Positions 53,929 to 64,000 of a stretch of 64,000 nucleotides of DNA are shown here, in pieces. Numbering within the stretch: the first letter of the stretch is position 1; each line of letters opens with the position of its first letter. Under the pieces are notes generated by a model. The model did no database searches, had not been told where the DNA came from, and saw only the letters and a program-made list of their open reading frames with translations. The position numbers and the translations under genes were made by a program. The DNA is from Cephalotus follicularis (lineage: Eukaryota > Streptophyta > Magnoliopsida > Oxalidales > Cephalotaceae), in contig BDDD01000714.1 of NCBI GenBank assembly GCA_001972305.1, positions 172,707-236,706 on the forward strand. Direction: 5' to 3'.

Positions 53929-56213
53929 TGTAACACCCCCGAAGGTGGGAGCCCTTACAGGTACAATAACATAACTTAAACATAACATATCATAGATACC
54001 GAGCTTTATTCAAAACGAAAGTGGTGGTCTGAACATAACCTTATAACATAACTGATTCTAAACATAGCCTGAAAATTTTAACTTAGCCAAAACAAAACCA
54101 TAATCTGAAGACATAAACTGTAATCATAACATTGTTCAAAAGATTGATCTAAACATGACCATAGAATAACAGAAACAAAACAGGATCGATTCCTAGATGA
54201 TCCTCAGACATAATGTGGATATCTCTCACACACACGCATGGAAACAAAAATACTGCTGAGCAAATCTCAGTACGGATAAGGGATATAAAATAGTAAACGG
54301 ACATTTAAAAGATAAACAGTTATCTGAACTTCAAATTCAACAAATAATATGATTAAATATTACTTGTAACGTAAAACAGAATATTTACATAAATAGTTAT
54401 AAAAATCTTCATAACCTTCTGAAAAGCATAGTATCATAAATCATAATTCAAATCTTTATCTGATTTCATAACTCCATAACAGAGAATTTGATGTATACAT
54501 ATATATAAGGTTTGTAAGGGGTTCGCGAGGCCCACATGTTCTGATGGAAAGACATGTACGGCACTGCACAATCAATCCTCTAAATATGAATTCTAAATCG
54601 GACAATAACTAGAGTCGACTTATACGCCTTAAAAAGATCCATACCCTACCATCTGGATACATATAAAAAGAGACGTCGTAGACCGATAACACCGCCACGG
54701 TAAGTGTTATGTCCTCCGTGCCAAAGGAACATGCCTACGATACATCATAGGTAGGTTTTTCTCTGTATGTTATTATGCTAAAACATTGTTTTATTCATTA
54801 AAAACATTTCAAGACATACATATGTATACTATCTTCAGACATATCTGAAATTATTTAATAAGGGTCACCAACATAAGAATAACATAAACAAACGAGAAAT
54901 ATCCATACCTTAACCGATCGAAACTAAACAAATCCGAATACAGAACAAAAGCAAACAAGGAGTATCCTAATCTCCATCACGGATGATATCAAAACCTAAT
55001 CAGATTAATCCAAGCATTATCATAACGTACGAAACAAAAATATCAAAATGTCATAGTAAAGCGTCGACGTTTAACTATAGGCGTCGACGGTTTCAGTGCA
55101 TGAAGGAACAAAGCACTTAGCAAGGCGTCGACTAACACATAGCATAACACAGTGTAAAGCGCCGACGCTCAAGAAATAAGCGTCGACGGTCTGCGTTGAA
55201 AACATAATACCAGTTGCATAAAATCAGTTGAAAACCATGAACAAATCCGATTTTCCTTAAATACAAATCATAAACGGCAATATACAGGTTCTGAAACATG
55301 GTTTATAAGTTTAAAAAGAAACATCATTAGGTACATATATTAATGCATGATCATATACAAAATGCAAGACACATGTATGTATAACAACTTTAGAAAATAT
55401 TTTTTTGGTACAATAGCAGTTTGTAAAAACATAACTACAATCCGATTTTCTTTACATAAATCATAAAAACAGTGACATACATATATCTATAACATGATTT
55501 CTTTGTTTCATTTACTGACATAACAATTTAAACATGTAAGGACGTGGATAAAAGATTGGATTCAAACAGCAGAAATTTTTCCTTCAAGACAAGTTCTAAA
55601 ATCATGATTTAAAACAATTCTAGCACGTTTATACACAATCTAACAGTTGATACATAAGCTATAACATGAAAACAACAACTTTTGTTTAGGAAGTACCTTA
55701 AAACGACGTCGAAAACAATGTAAGAAAGTGGCTGTTTTGGTTGTAAGAGAATGCAGAAAATGGTTTGAGCTTTTTATAAAATGGTCTGATTAATGCACAA
55801 ATCCGTGTGCTTAATGGTAAAATCGGTGCGTTAAAAACATACCAAACAGGCCAAAACGCGTCAGATACAAATGGAAACCGGATAGCCATAAGAGGGAAAG
55901 AATCCTTCTTTCTAAAAACAAAACCACCGTCCAAGATAAATAAGGAAGACGATCAAAGCGTCATCGGTATTCAAAAAGCGTCGACGATTAAGCCATTTAA
56001 AAGTCAAACGTGTCAAAGTCAAGACTATGGGCGTTGACATGTACATCGTGCCAAAGCGTCAACGTTTCTAATGAAGGCATCGGCGCTTTGTGCCCCAAAA
56101 ATAAAATAAAGAATTTCCAAATTAAAAATTGACAGTCCAAACAATGAACATAACAGATTACATAAACATAACATGAGACGGTAAACACGTAAGCATAAGG
56201 ACGGGATATTACA
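53929..56213 (-). mobile_element. Element E 5' LTR
   Basis: 2285 bp, minus-strand TGTAATATCCC (56213) to GGGGGTGTTACA (53929). Compared with the 3' LTR it carries two deletions: about 30 bp before CGCATGGAAAC at 54236, and about 215 bp after GGGTCACCAACAT at 54877. The CGTCGACG clusters are at 55060-55195 and 55965-56095. The ORF-like stretches inside are LTR artefacts. Confidence 0.92.
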
Positions 56214-56484
56214 CAATAGCTCATATTTTGAGCGTCAAAGCAAAAACTTCACAAAAACATCGATGGCTTCACAGAAGCAACAAACATATCCACGCAATTC
56301 CAACAAACGCATATGCGATTCGCCTTCAAGTGGAAACCCATAAAAATTTTACTATTCATTATTTTAGAGATTATGGTACCAAACAAAACACGGGAATAAA
56401 CAGTGTTTCATTCCATTCCATACACCTCTTTCCACTGTACCAAACGTGATCTTAAGTCTCAATGTGATTTAAAAAAAGTAATGT
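56214..56484. mobile_element. Continuation of the target sequence right of element E
   Basis: It starts with the TSD CAATA and contains ACATCGATGGCTTCAC, which continues the CATCGACG-bearing sequence at 35509-35888. It looks like the remainder of an LTR-like fragment. Right limit set by the next LTR terminus. Confidence 0.4.
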
Positions 56485-57190
56485 TGTGACGCCCAACGTC
56501 TGGAGGGTCGGATACGTGGTGTCACGTGCGGTGATATACAGTCAAATACCAAATACGGTAGTTAGGCCTAGGTAGTGTATTAGAAATGGGGATAGTTTAA
56601 AACTTTATTACAAGTATGTAACAATATACTAAAAGTAATACTAGCATCCTTACTAAATATTACAAGTTCAACATTTAATATAAACTTAGTCTGAAGAGAA
56701 TACATTGATTCAATACATGCTAAGAGGTAGCAATAAAGCTAAAGCATTACAGTCTTCAAGTCTTCGACTGAAAGGTGGAAATAAGAGTCTCCAGGGCCAC
56801 TGGTCCCTACAGTGTTACCGTTAAAAAAATAGATTCCCCATCTCGAATGATGGGTCAGCCATAGGGTCAAGTAGATACATCCCCATGTGCAGATTATGTT
56901 ATGTACATGTATGTAGCATCATATATGTGTGTAAGAGTGCAGTGTCAAATATCAAGTGTACAGTAATAATGTATGGCATCTGAATGCATGAATGCCAATT
57001 GCAATCTACCATTCGTATACAATCGTCTCATACCGGCGTATAAGAGTGGGATATAATCATCAGTCATATCAATCATCTAACAGACAATCAATAGTAGAGT
57101 GCGAGTACACTCCCATCAAATCAAGTAAATCCTATAGAGTGTGTGACCTCAAATCTGTACAAGTCAAATCAAGTCAGTATCGATACCGGC
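56485..57190 (-). mobile_element. Partial Gypsy LTR (inverted)
   Basis: The left terminus TGTGACGCCC resembles the left end (TGTCACACCCC) of the inverted solo LTR at 38586, and the CCATCTCGAATGATGGGTCAGCC-type stretch occupies the place of the control region there (quoted here only in part). The right terminus is not found; similarity seems to end near 57190. No coding sequence. Confidence 0.45.
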
Positions 57191-58899
57191 TGTTTGTGAA
57201 TTTTGAATTACCATAAGTGCACGGATCGCGTGTAGTTACGGGTCGAACTCAGGAAGGAATTATCTAGGTGATTTTCAATTTTAATCTAGGCAAAGTGTAA
57301 GTTATAAAAAATTTACTACCTACTTGTAATTTAATACTAAAAAAAATGCAATGACTAACAACCTATAAATTTTAAATGCACACTTTTTTTTACTAATTTT
57401 TTTTTTAATTATTAAAGACAAGGATAAATTAAAATTAATAAATTTAACTACAAATAAGTTAAATTAAATTAAATGCAAATAAACTAAAATGTAAAAAAAA
57501 ATTAAGCATAAATAAAATTATCAACTAAAGCAGTTAAATTAACAATTAGAAATTAAGTGCAAAATTATAAACAAATAATCACAATGAAATTATTAAATTA
57601 AATAAAAAAAATTTACTTGGGTTTAAAAATCAATTTTGAATTCCAATTAGTTCCGGTTAAAAGTGTCACTTCGTGCTATATGAAACAACTATGTCAATGG
57701 GAGTTGTGATCGGTAAACGAACAACTCCTATGAATAGTTTGATCACGTTGTAGGAGGAATAACAACAGAAATATTATATTGAATTATGCATAATATATAT
57801 ACGAAATCAGTGGTATACAAATTATGCTAATGCAATAGAATATTGGTGTTTAGAAAATTAAATTGATAACATAACTTCAACCAAAATAATTTTCTTACAA
57901 AATATCATCCATTCCTCAAGTAAATAAAAATAATTTATTTAAACATAATTAAAGAAAATATATAACAAAAAAAACATATAAAATATAAAAACGTAAAAAC
58001 CTTACCACGCTACAACCAAAACTATCTGTAAGTCTCTGGCTTGCTACAAAAAAATATCCCCTCTTCGCCTACTGCTTTCTCTCTTTTTAAAATCTGATGA
58101 AAATATTGAATTCAAGGCTGGATTTGTGCATAGAAGATCACGCGTTGAAAGCTGGTTGATTGCATGTAATTTGGAGCGTTGAAAGCTGTGCAAGGGCTGG
58201 CAGGAGCGTTGACTTGGTCGAGCGCGAGTCCCACTGAATTGCTTAATGCTTGATTGCATGTTTTGCAAATAATTGCTGATGATTTGGCCACATAATTTGC
58301 TGATAATTGCGCGTTGGTTGAATTTGCGGCGCTAACAATGGTTGTTTGTAAGAAGCTGACAGGTTGGTGTGGATTGCATGAGCTGCTGGCGACCCGTAGC
58401 AGTGAACTGCATGGGGGAGCTTGGAAATTGCTGAATCTGGCGTGTGTAGTGAGCTTGATTAAATGGGATTTAAATGCTGGTATTTGAAGAGTTTATTGCA
58501 TGAATTGTGCTGGGTCCCACGCATGAAACCACTCTTGGAGCTTTGAATTGTAATTTGAAAAAGCATTTGCTCTTTTGGTGCATGAAACGACGACATACTT
58601 CATTATTTAATGTTAGATCCATACGAGCTTTGAAATGAACCGACTCAAGGATAAAAATTATTTCAAATAATTTTATTAATATAATAAGTTTAATATTTTT
58701 TAAACCTTTCGTATTGACTTCTCTTGTTTAAATGATTGAATTCTTTAACATTTTTTTTACGTGTAACCACTTTAACTTAAAAAGTTGTATTTCAACTCAT
58801 TTTTCTTTCTCTTCTATGATAATAGACCTAACACATGTAAATACAACAAAACATACACAAATAGTTTTATTCAATGTAAAAATGCATGATTTATGTACC
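57191..58899. other. AT-rich stretch of unknown origin
   Basis: The left part (57200-58000) is A-rich with runs such as TTTTTTTTTAATTA; the right part (58080-58620) is closer to average composition, with repeated words GCATGAATT/GCTGATGATTTG and GAGCGTTGA. The segment ACCATAAGTGCACGG (57211) looks like part of a dispersed plant repeat, but I cannot name it. No credible ORF, termini or TSD. Confidence 0.3.
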
Positions 58900-59852
58900 T
58901 GTTGATACAGAAATCCTTCTCTCAACAGTATCCTACGTGGAGGACTTTTATTTGTTAAGGGAAACGCTTGCAATGAATGTCTGGAGGAAGACTTCGATCT
59001 CGGACACCTGCACAAAGTAACAAAAATGGTGGAAAGTCCAGGAGGTTGTTCTCCCGGGGACACTCCGACGCTCAAGTTAGACAAAGTGCAGAGGAAATAA
59101 GGTTCTTTGTAATGCAAAAAATGGCTGACCTTTGTTCAGTCTGTTGAACTTGTATTTATAGTGGTGTTTTGTAACGGTTTGAGCGTGAAATTAGGAGGTA
59201 ATAGCTGCCCCCTAGGGAAATACCGAGGATCTCGGTCATTCCCCTTGATCTCCGCCAATAATATCGTTGTTTCCTTTGTTTGTAGTTGGTGATGACACTA
59301 TCTCTTCTTTTGGATAAGTACAAATCCCAAGAAACCTGGTGAAGTTAATCTTCTTATCCCATAGATAAGGCTGAGGTCCTCCGTTGCTGGACTGTAGAGG
59401 AAATGAATCACTGCTATGGTTTCGAGGTCATGGGCCTCTTGCTATCACCTTTTGCTCCTCAGTGGTGTGTGTTTAAGATGTCAGGTCCTCTTTAGTCCGA
59501 GGACGAAACCAGTTTGAATATGTCCGAGCAGGAGGTCCTCGGTTTCTGTGTAGTGGAGGGCGTGCCTCCTGTTCCATGTCTGATAGGTAGCTTGGGCAGA
59601 GGAAGTCCTCGGCCCCGACACCCCGTATGTGGTCTTCTGACTCAAAGTCCGAGGAGAGTCCTCGGACTTGAGGTCTCAGTGTATTCTCTTCAAAAAATAA
59701 CGGTCCTCGGCTCTGGGTCCGAGGAATACGTTCTTTGGCATGTGTGCGTTCCTCGACATGAGGAGGACAAGCTTCTAATCCCTCATGGACAGCTGGTCAA
59801 GTCTGCAGTGGACACGTGTCTTTCTTAATATAAACGGATTTTTCTCCCATCA
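58900..59852 (-). mobile_element. Element F 3' LTR
   Basis: The left end TGTTGATACAGAAATCC matches 63738 exactly. The right end is inferred: TGATGGGAG on the minus strand at 59852, preceded by CCATGGGGGCATA, which looks like a polypurine tract. The full 5' LTR is outside the window, so this boundary is not confirmed. Confidence 0.65.
59152..59161 (-). promoter_or_regulatory. TATA box of the element F LTR
   Basis: CTATAAATAC on the minus strand, about 250 bp before the LTR end. The same box occurs at 63989-63998 in the 5' LTR. Position and sequence fit a plant LTR core promoter. Confidence 0.65.
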
Positions 59853-61053
59853 TATGCCCCCATGGTCCTTGTTCTCTGACCTTGGTCAGAGGAGGAGGAT
59901 CAGAGTTGAGAGCCGTGGCCCGGGCAAGACTCCTCTGCAGTACTTCCTGGTTGCTCTTCCTTGTACAAGTGGGCTGAGGCTGAGAGTGTTGCCTTTGAAT
60001 TTTTCTTCTATGTGTTGTGGTTGATCTCTGCATACTTGTAGTTGTTAATAATTCCCTTAGGAATTCTGTCTTCATTGTGACCTCTGACTTCTCCCACAAG
60101 TGAGCACTTGACTCCAAAAAGCTTAAGTAACTTAACAAAAATATAAATAAAAAGGCTTTGCCTTCTCGGACTTTATCTTCAATTGGTTCCTTGTGTGCTT
60201 GAGCTTTGAGTGCATATGTATATTGATAATTCCTTAGAACTTTTAACTTAGCCCAAATCACTAACCTTTCGTGGGCGAGGTCACTCAAGCTTTGACAGTC
60301 CTCGTAGGACCTTTATTTCTAAAAATGCTTAAGAAATTATAAGACAACTTTTGCACTCACAGGTTGAGTTCTTGGTCTGCTCGGACAAGTTCCTATGGGT
60401 TTGCCGAGGAGAGTATCGTCTGACCTAAGAGGTTTTAGGACAGGTCGGCTGAGCTTTCAGTCCACTTGGAGACACTTGTATTAAAGTGCCCAGTCCGACG
60501 AGCTTGATCGTTGTGAGTTCCCATGGATTCGCCTTTCAAGTCATGACTTTAGGTCTGATTGGACAAGTTCCCATGGTGTTGTCAACCAGTGTTTGCTCCC
60601 TTAGGAGTCTTTTAGGCTTGCTCCTCGGGAGGAGTCTTTGTTGATAAATATAGGTGCTCCTCGGAAGGAGGCTTTTGTATGCTCCTCGGAAGGAGGTTTT
60701 TGTATGCTCCTCGGAAGGAGGCTTTGGTATGTGCATCCTTGGATGCTCTTGAACGCCTGTTTCACTGGTCCGTCTGAGACCTTGGCTTGTGTTGGTTTTC
60801 TTTTCTGAGAGTTAGCCTCCGTAAGGCTTAGGAAGCTTTAGATCTCAAAGTGTCCCCTTGGGGGCATGGTTCGAGATGCTTAGCTTAAGACTGAGGGAGC
60901 TGATCGGTGGCTGTTCAGAGGTTTGAGGACATGAACATTGGACCTCCGGTCCCTTGCAAACTTGGAACTATAGTGTTGAACACAAATCTTGGACAAATCT
61001 CAAAAAAATTCAAAGTTCATTGAAAATTTCTTACAATTATTGATAGTACTTCC
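59853..61053 (-). other. Non-coding stretch between pol and 3' LTR of element F
   Basis: 1.2 kb with no credible frame. It contains the 25-bp tandem repeat at 60655-60729 and frequent CTCGGA/TCCGAG words. A long spacer between pol and the 3' LTR is common in Tat-group elements. Confidence 0.55.
60619..60729 (+). repeat. 25-bp tandem repeat forming hairpins
   Basis: Three units at 60655, 60680 and 60705 (consensus TGCTCCTCGGAAGGAGGCTTTTGTA, given as halves TGCTCCTCGGAAGGAG and GCTTTTGTA), and a degenerate 36-bp unit before them. Each unit holds CTCCT-CGGA-AGGAG, a 5-bp stem with 4-nt loop. Confidence 0.8.
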
Positions 61054-63085
61054 TCAGATGCTCGGCATTCCAAGCTCTGGCAATCTCTCTACCCCCAAAG
61101 TTTCAAGTTTGAATGTTCCTGGGCGGAGGACCCTTTTGATCTTATATGGCCCTTCCCAGGCAGGGGCTAGCTTTCCTCTGGTACCAGTAGGATCTGCAAC
61201 CGCCGAGTTGCGTAGGACTAGATCTCCTTGCCTTAGTGGTCTTGGGCTTACTCTTTTGTTGTAGTAACGGCTTACCCTCTGCTGGTAGGCTGCAACTATA
61301 ATCACAGCCTTATCTCTGAGTTCTTCCACTAGGTCGAGGAGGCTCCTCAGCCCTTCTTCATTATTGTCCTCAGTAAAGTGCACAACTCTTCGTGATTGTA
61401 TTCCAACCTCTACTGGTATCACGGCCTCTGCTCCGAAACATAAACTGTATGGAGATTCACCAGTAGTAGTCCGAGGAGTGGTTCTATATGCCCATAATAC
61501 ACTTGGTAATTCCTCGGTCCACCTTCCCTTGCTGTCTTCTAGGCACTTTTTCAAGCCCGAGATGATTGCCCGAGATGATTTCCCTGTTGATCACCTCGGC
61601 TTGGCCATTACTTTGAGGGTAGGCTACTGAGGCAAGCCTATGCTCTATCCTCCATTCTCTGCAAAAGTCACGGAAGGCTTGGCAATCAAACTGCTTACCA
61701 TTATCGGTGATAATTGTCTTCGGGACCCCAAATCTGCAGATGATTGACTTCCATACAAAGCTTTCTGTGTTCTTCTCTGTTATTGTTGCCAGAGGTTCTG
61801 CTTCCACCCACTTAGTGAAGTAGTCAACCGCTACAATGAGAAACTTCCTTTGGCCTGTTGCCATAGGTAATGGTCCGACGAAGTCCATTCCCCACTGTGC
61901 GAAGGGCCACGGGGCCGTAATCGATGTCAGAGGTTGAGAAGGCCTTCTACTTATATTGGTGTTCCTCTGACACTTGTCACACTTCCTCACTAAGTTTATA
62001 GCATCTTGATGCATGGTCGGCCAGTAGTAACCTTGCCTTAGCAGCTTGTGAGACAAAGTCCTGCCCCCGGTGTGGTCGCCACAAATTCCTTCATGGACCT
62101 CCCTTAGGGCGTAGTCGGCCTCCGAGTGGTTCAAGCACCTTAGCCAAGGAAATGAGAAAGACCTTTTGTAGAGGATCCCATCTCGGAATTGAAACATGTT
62201 TGCTCTGTAAACCAGCTTTCTCGCCTCCACGGGGTCCTCGGGGAGGACCCCATCCCTTAGCCAATTAATAAAGGGAGTCATCCAATTTGGCTCCTGCGGA
62301 ACATCTATGTCCATTACCTCTGCTTGAGAGATGGTCGGACGATCCAGATAGTCAACCAACACTGTTTGATTTTTCTCTAACTCCTCTGCTGTTGCTAGCT
62401 TTGACATTTGGTATGCTCTGACGTTCTCTGCTCTGGGCACTTTCACAATTCTCAAAAACTCGAAGGCTGACTTCATGCCCTGAAAATGGGATAAGTATTT
62501 TATCATAAGGTCTTCTCTGGCTTCATACTCCCCATTTTCCAGATTAACCACTAGCTGAGAATCACTTGAGGCTTCAATCCTCTGCACCTCCAAGTGCTTT
62601 GCAATTGTCAGTCCTGCTATCAGAGCTTCCCACTCAGCTTCATTATTTGTAGCTTTGAATTTGAACCTCAAAGCATACTCCAATGTCCAACCATCTGGAC
62701 TTGTCAACACTAATCCTGCCCCACTGCCAGTGAGGCATGAGGATCCATCCACTGATAACTTCCACATCCCCTTCTCGGTCTCGGAAGGGCTCTCCTCCAT
62801 ACACTCTGTGGGTGTATTATCTCCAACAAAGTCTGCCAGTACCTGTGATTTGATTGCTGGTCTGGTTTCGAACTTCACATCATACTTGCCTAGTTCGACT
62901 GACCAATTTATTAGTCTGCCCGAGGTGTCAGGCTTAGCAAGAACTTGTTTGAGTGGCTTGTCAGTCAAAACCTTGATTGTATGGGCTTGGAAATATGGCC
63001 TCAATTTTCTGGCCGAGATGATCAAAGCATAGGCATACTTCTCCACTTCTGGATACCTCCCCTCTGCATCGTTCAAAGCCTTGCT
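61054..63085 (-). pseudogene. Element F pol remnant (RNase H, Tat-type RNase H, integrase)
   Basis: It opens at the deletion point with SKALNDAEGRYPEVEKYAYA, the end region of the Gypsy RNase H (ARKLRPYFQAH, VLTDKPLKQVL, GRLINWSVEL). Then the second RNase H (about 62767-62400): VDGSSCLTGSGAG, NNEAEWEAL and SDSQLVV are present, but the final Asp motif reads AYQMSKLA where ADALSKLA is usual. Integrase: zinc part HEGICGDH...CDKCQ, core DFVGPLP, TDNGKQF and PQSNGQAEVIN, so D, D and E are present. At 61555-61580 a 13-bp tandem duplication shifts the frame; the rest (61554-61054: LPSVLWAYRTTPRT, LRQGDLVLR, WEGPYKI) is in the next frame and open to its stop. Confidence 0.9.
61555..61580 (-). repeat. 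13-bp tandem duplication causing a frameshift
   Basis: GCCCGAGATGATT occurs twice in succession (61555-61567 and 61568-61580), no mismatch. Being 13 bp it shifts the integrase frame by one, exactly where the two open frames of the integrase meet. Confidence 0.95.
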
Positions 63086-63692
63086 CCACTTCTTCAATGT
63101 TCCTAGCCCTGCTAGAAACGTGTGACCCTCCAGCCGCTGAGGCTGGGGGGTTAACCCTGCTTCCTTGGACCGTGTCAGCTCTGTGTGGGGCATTGGAGCG
63201 CACTTGTGCCTCCTCTGCCCCCCTGGCCTCCTGCCGAGGATCCACGTCCATGGCCTGATGCTGAGGATGCACTCTCCTGGGATCGTTGGGGTGATCCCTA
63301 GCGGTCGAGGACTCAGCTCTCTGAGATGCATTGATCTCAGGCCTCCTTCCCAGGGGATTGTTGTCCCCTGACCGCCTAAGGGGAAGTTCATCTCCCCTCG
63401 AAGGGTTTCGCCTGGCACCTCGTGGGTGCCGTTCCTCCACCTCTGGTATATGGGGACCAGACACTCCTCGGACCACTTGCTGAGCGGGCCTGACTTGTTG
63501 CTGTTGGTTGGCCAAAGTTGTGACCAACATATCAATGATTCGCTCCATCCCTTGGAGGAGCTGATTGAGTTGCTCCCCTGTAACGGGAGCCTGTTCTTGA
63601 GCCGCTACTAGAACGGCTTCTGGTGGAGGAGCTACGATCTCTTGTTGTTGGATACCAGTGGCTCCAACCAGGTTATCCTTCCTCGGAGGCAT
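63086..63692 (-). pseudogene. Element F gag N-terminal fragment
   Basis: ATG at 63692, 46 bp from the LTR end: MPPRKDNLVGATGIQQQEIV, then a Gln/Pro-rich part, LNQLLQGMERIIDMLVTTLA and a long Arg/Glu/Pro/His-rich stretch (residues ~70-195) with no CCHC knuckle or capsid domain. After about residue 200 the sequence joins the RNase H region in a different frame. The capsid domain of gag, protease and RT are deleted. The long minus-strand frame over 63100-63535 in the other phase is a shadow of this gag. Confidence 0.8.
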
Positions 63693-63718
63693 GGTTGTTA
63701 ATGACTTTTTATCGCGGT

Positions 63719-63736
63719 TCCCACAGACGGCGCCAA
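63719..63736 (-). other. Primer binding site of element F
   Basis: TTGGCGCCGTCTGTGGGAA on the minus strand, one or two bases after the LTR end ATCAACA. TGGCGCCG-type sites are typical of Tat/Athila Gypsy elements. Confidence 0.85.
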
Positions 63737-63737
63737 C

Positions 63738-64000
63738 TGTTGATACAGAAATCCTTCTCTCAACAGTATCCTACGTGGATGACTTTTATTTGTTAAGAGA
63801 AACGCTTGCAATGAATGCCTGGAGGAAGACTTCGATCTCGGACACCTGCACAAAGTAACAAAAATGGTGGAAAGTCCAGGAGGTTGTTCTCCCGGGGACA
63901 CTCCGACGCTCAAGTTAGACAAAGTGCAGATGAAATAAGGTTCTTTGTAATGCGAAAATGGCTGACCTTTGTTCAGTCTGTTGAACTTGTATTTATAGTG
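63738..64000 (-). mobile_element. Element F 5' LTR (partial, cut by window end)
   Basis: The 263 bp next to the primer binding site, matching 58900-59163. It includes the TATA box at 63989-63998. A small minus-strand ORF here (63698-63922) repeats in the 3' LTR at 58797-59117 and is not a gene. Confidence 0.92.

Larger units (their letters stand above)
35889..56213 (-). mobile_element. Gypsy element E (Tekay/Del-type) with a nested Copia element
   Basis: On the minus strand: 5' LTR 56213-53929, primer binding site, gag, pol, and 3' LTR from 49135 to 35889, with a 10.7-kb SIRE-type element inserted in it. The termini (TGTAATATCCC at 56213 and complement TGTAACACCCCCG at 35889/53929) are family-typical. 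Flanking 5-mers AAATA (35884-35888) and CAATA (56214-56218) are a TSD with one mismatch, so the outer boundaries of one insertion are both present. Coding capacity is destroyed. Confidence 0.9.
58900..64000 (-). mobile_element. Gypsy element F (Tat lineage), internally deleted, runs off window
   Basis: On the minus strand: 5' LTR (enters at 64000, ends 63738), primer binding site, gag fragment, then RNase H, a second (Tat-type) RNase H, integrase, and a 3' LTR ending at 58900 next to GTACC. The 263 bp of 5' LTR visible differ from the 3' LTR by about five substitutions and one short indel. The dual RNase H and TGGCGCCG primer site are hallmarks of the Tat group. Protease and RT are absent. 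Confidence 0.88.

Noticed and set aside
58797-59117. Small minus-strand ORF that recurs at 63698-63922
   Set aside because: Recurs only because it lies in both LTRs; it crosses the LTR end into different flanks and has no domain.
63100-63535. First ~150 codons of a 683-codon minus-strand ORF as part of the integrase protein
   Set aside because: They are the wrong-phase shadow of the gag fragment; the true reading enters this frame only at the deletion junction near 63085.

Overview
This window is plant nuclear DNA, almost certainly eudicot heterochromatin. It consists nearly entirely of LTR retrotransposons, their solo LTRs and their fragments. I found no host protein-coding gene, tRNA or rRNA. 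The evidence is decayed Ty1/Copia and Ty3/Gypsy gag-pol reading frames on both strands, several LTR termini of the TG...CA type, tRNA-iMet-type and TGGCGCCG-type primer binding sites, polypurine tracts, and 5-bp target-site duplications (TSDs) that let insertions be stacked in order. The species cannot be named from this.

Layout, left to right. 1-6842: two Copia copies in tandem, sharing a truncated middle LTR (+ strand). 6843-8269: inverted Gypsy LTR fragment. 8270-9932: inverted LTR of the first Copia family. 9933-18868: decayed Tekay/Del-type Gypsy element (B), its pol interrupted by a solo LTR (14380-17072, TSD AGTGG). 18869-21252: LTR of a second Copia family. 21253-22411: unassigned, ending in an 18-bp tandem repeat. 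22412-35508: Copia element D on the minus strand. Its pol is split by an inverted solo Copia LTR (23416-25780). Its 5' LTR is split by a solo Gypsy LTR (28762-35093), which itself contains another solo Gypsy LTR (30518-34427, TSD TGTTG). 35889-56213: Gypsy element E on the minus strand. Its 3' LTR contains a SIRE-type Copia element (37152-47886, TSD CAAAC), and the gag of that element contains a solo Gypsy LTR (38586-41888). 56485-57190: partial Gypsy LTR. 57191-58899: AT-rich, unexplained. 58900-64000: Tat-lineage Gypsy element F on the minus strand, running off the window.

Every coding region is broken by stops, frameshifts, nested insertions or large deletions. Two elements (SIRE-type and Tat-type) keep integrase and RNase H but have lost the reverse transcriptase by internal deletion. 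The most unusual signal is non-coding. At least five otherwise different LTR families, Copia and Gypsy, carry clusters of the same degenerate palindrome, GCGTCGACGC, spaced about 20-30 bp, with variants that are mostly single CpG transitions. The SIRE-type element has an analogous cluster with the same GTCGAC core but different flanks (CAGTCGACTG/CAGCCGACTG). That cluster lies just upstream of a TATA-like box in both LTRs and appears again inside the element ahead of an extra ORF in the env-like position, where it looks like an internal promoter.
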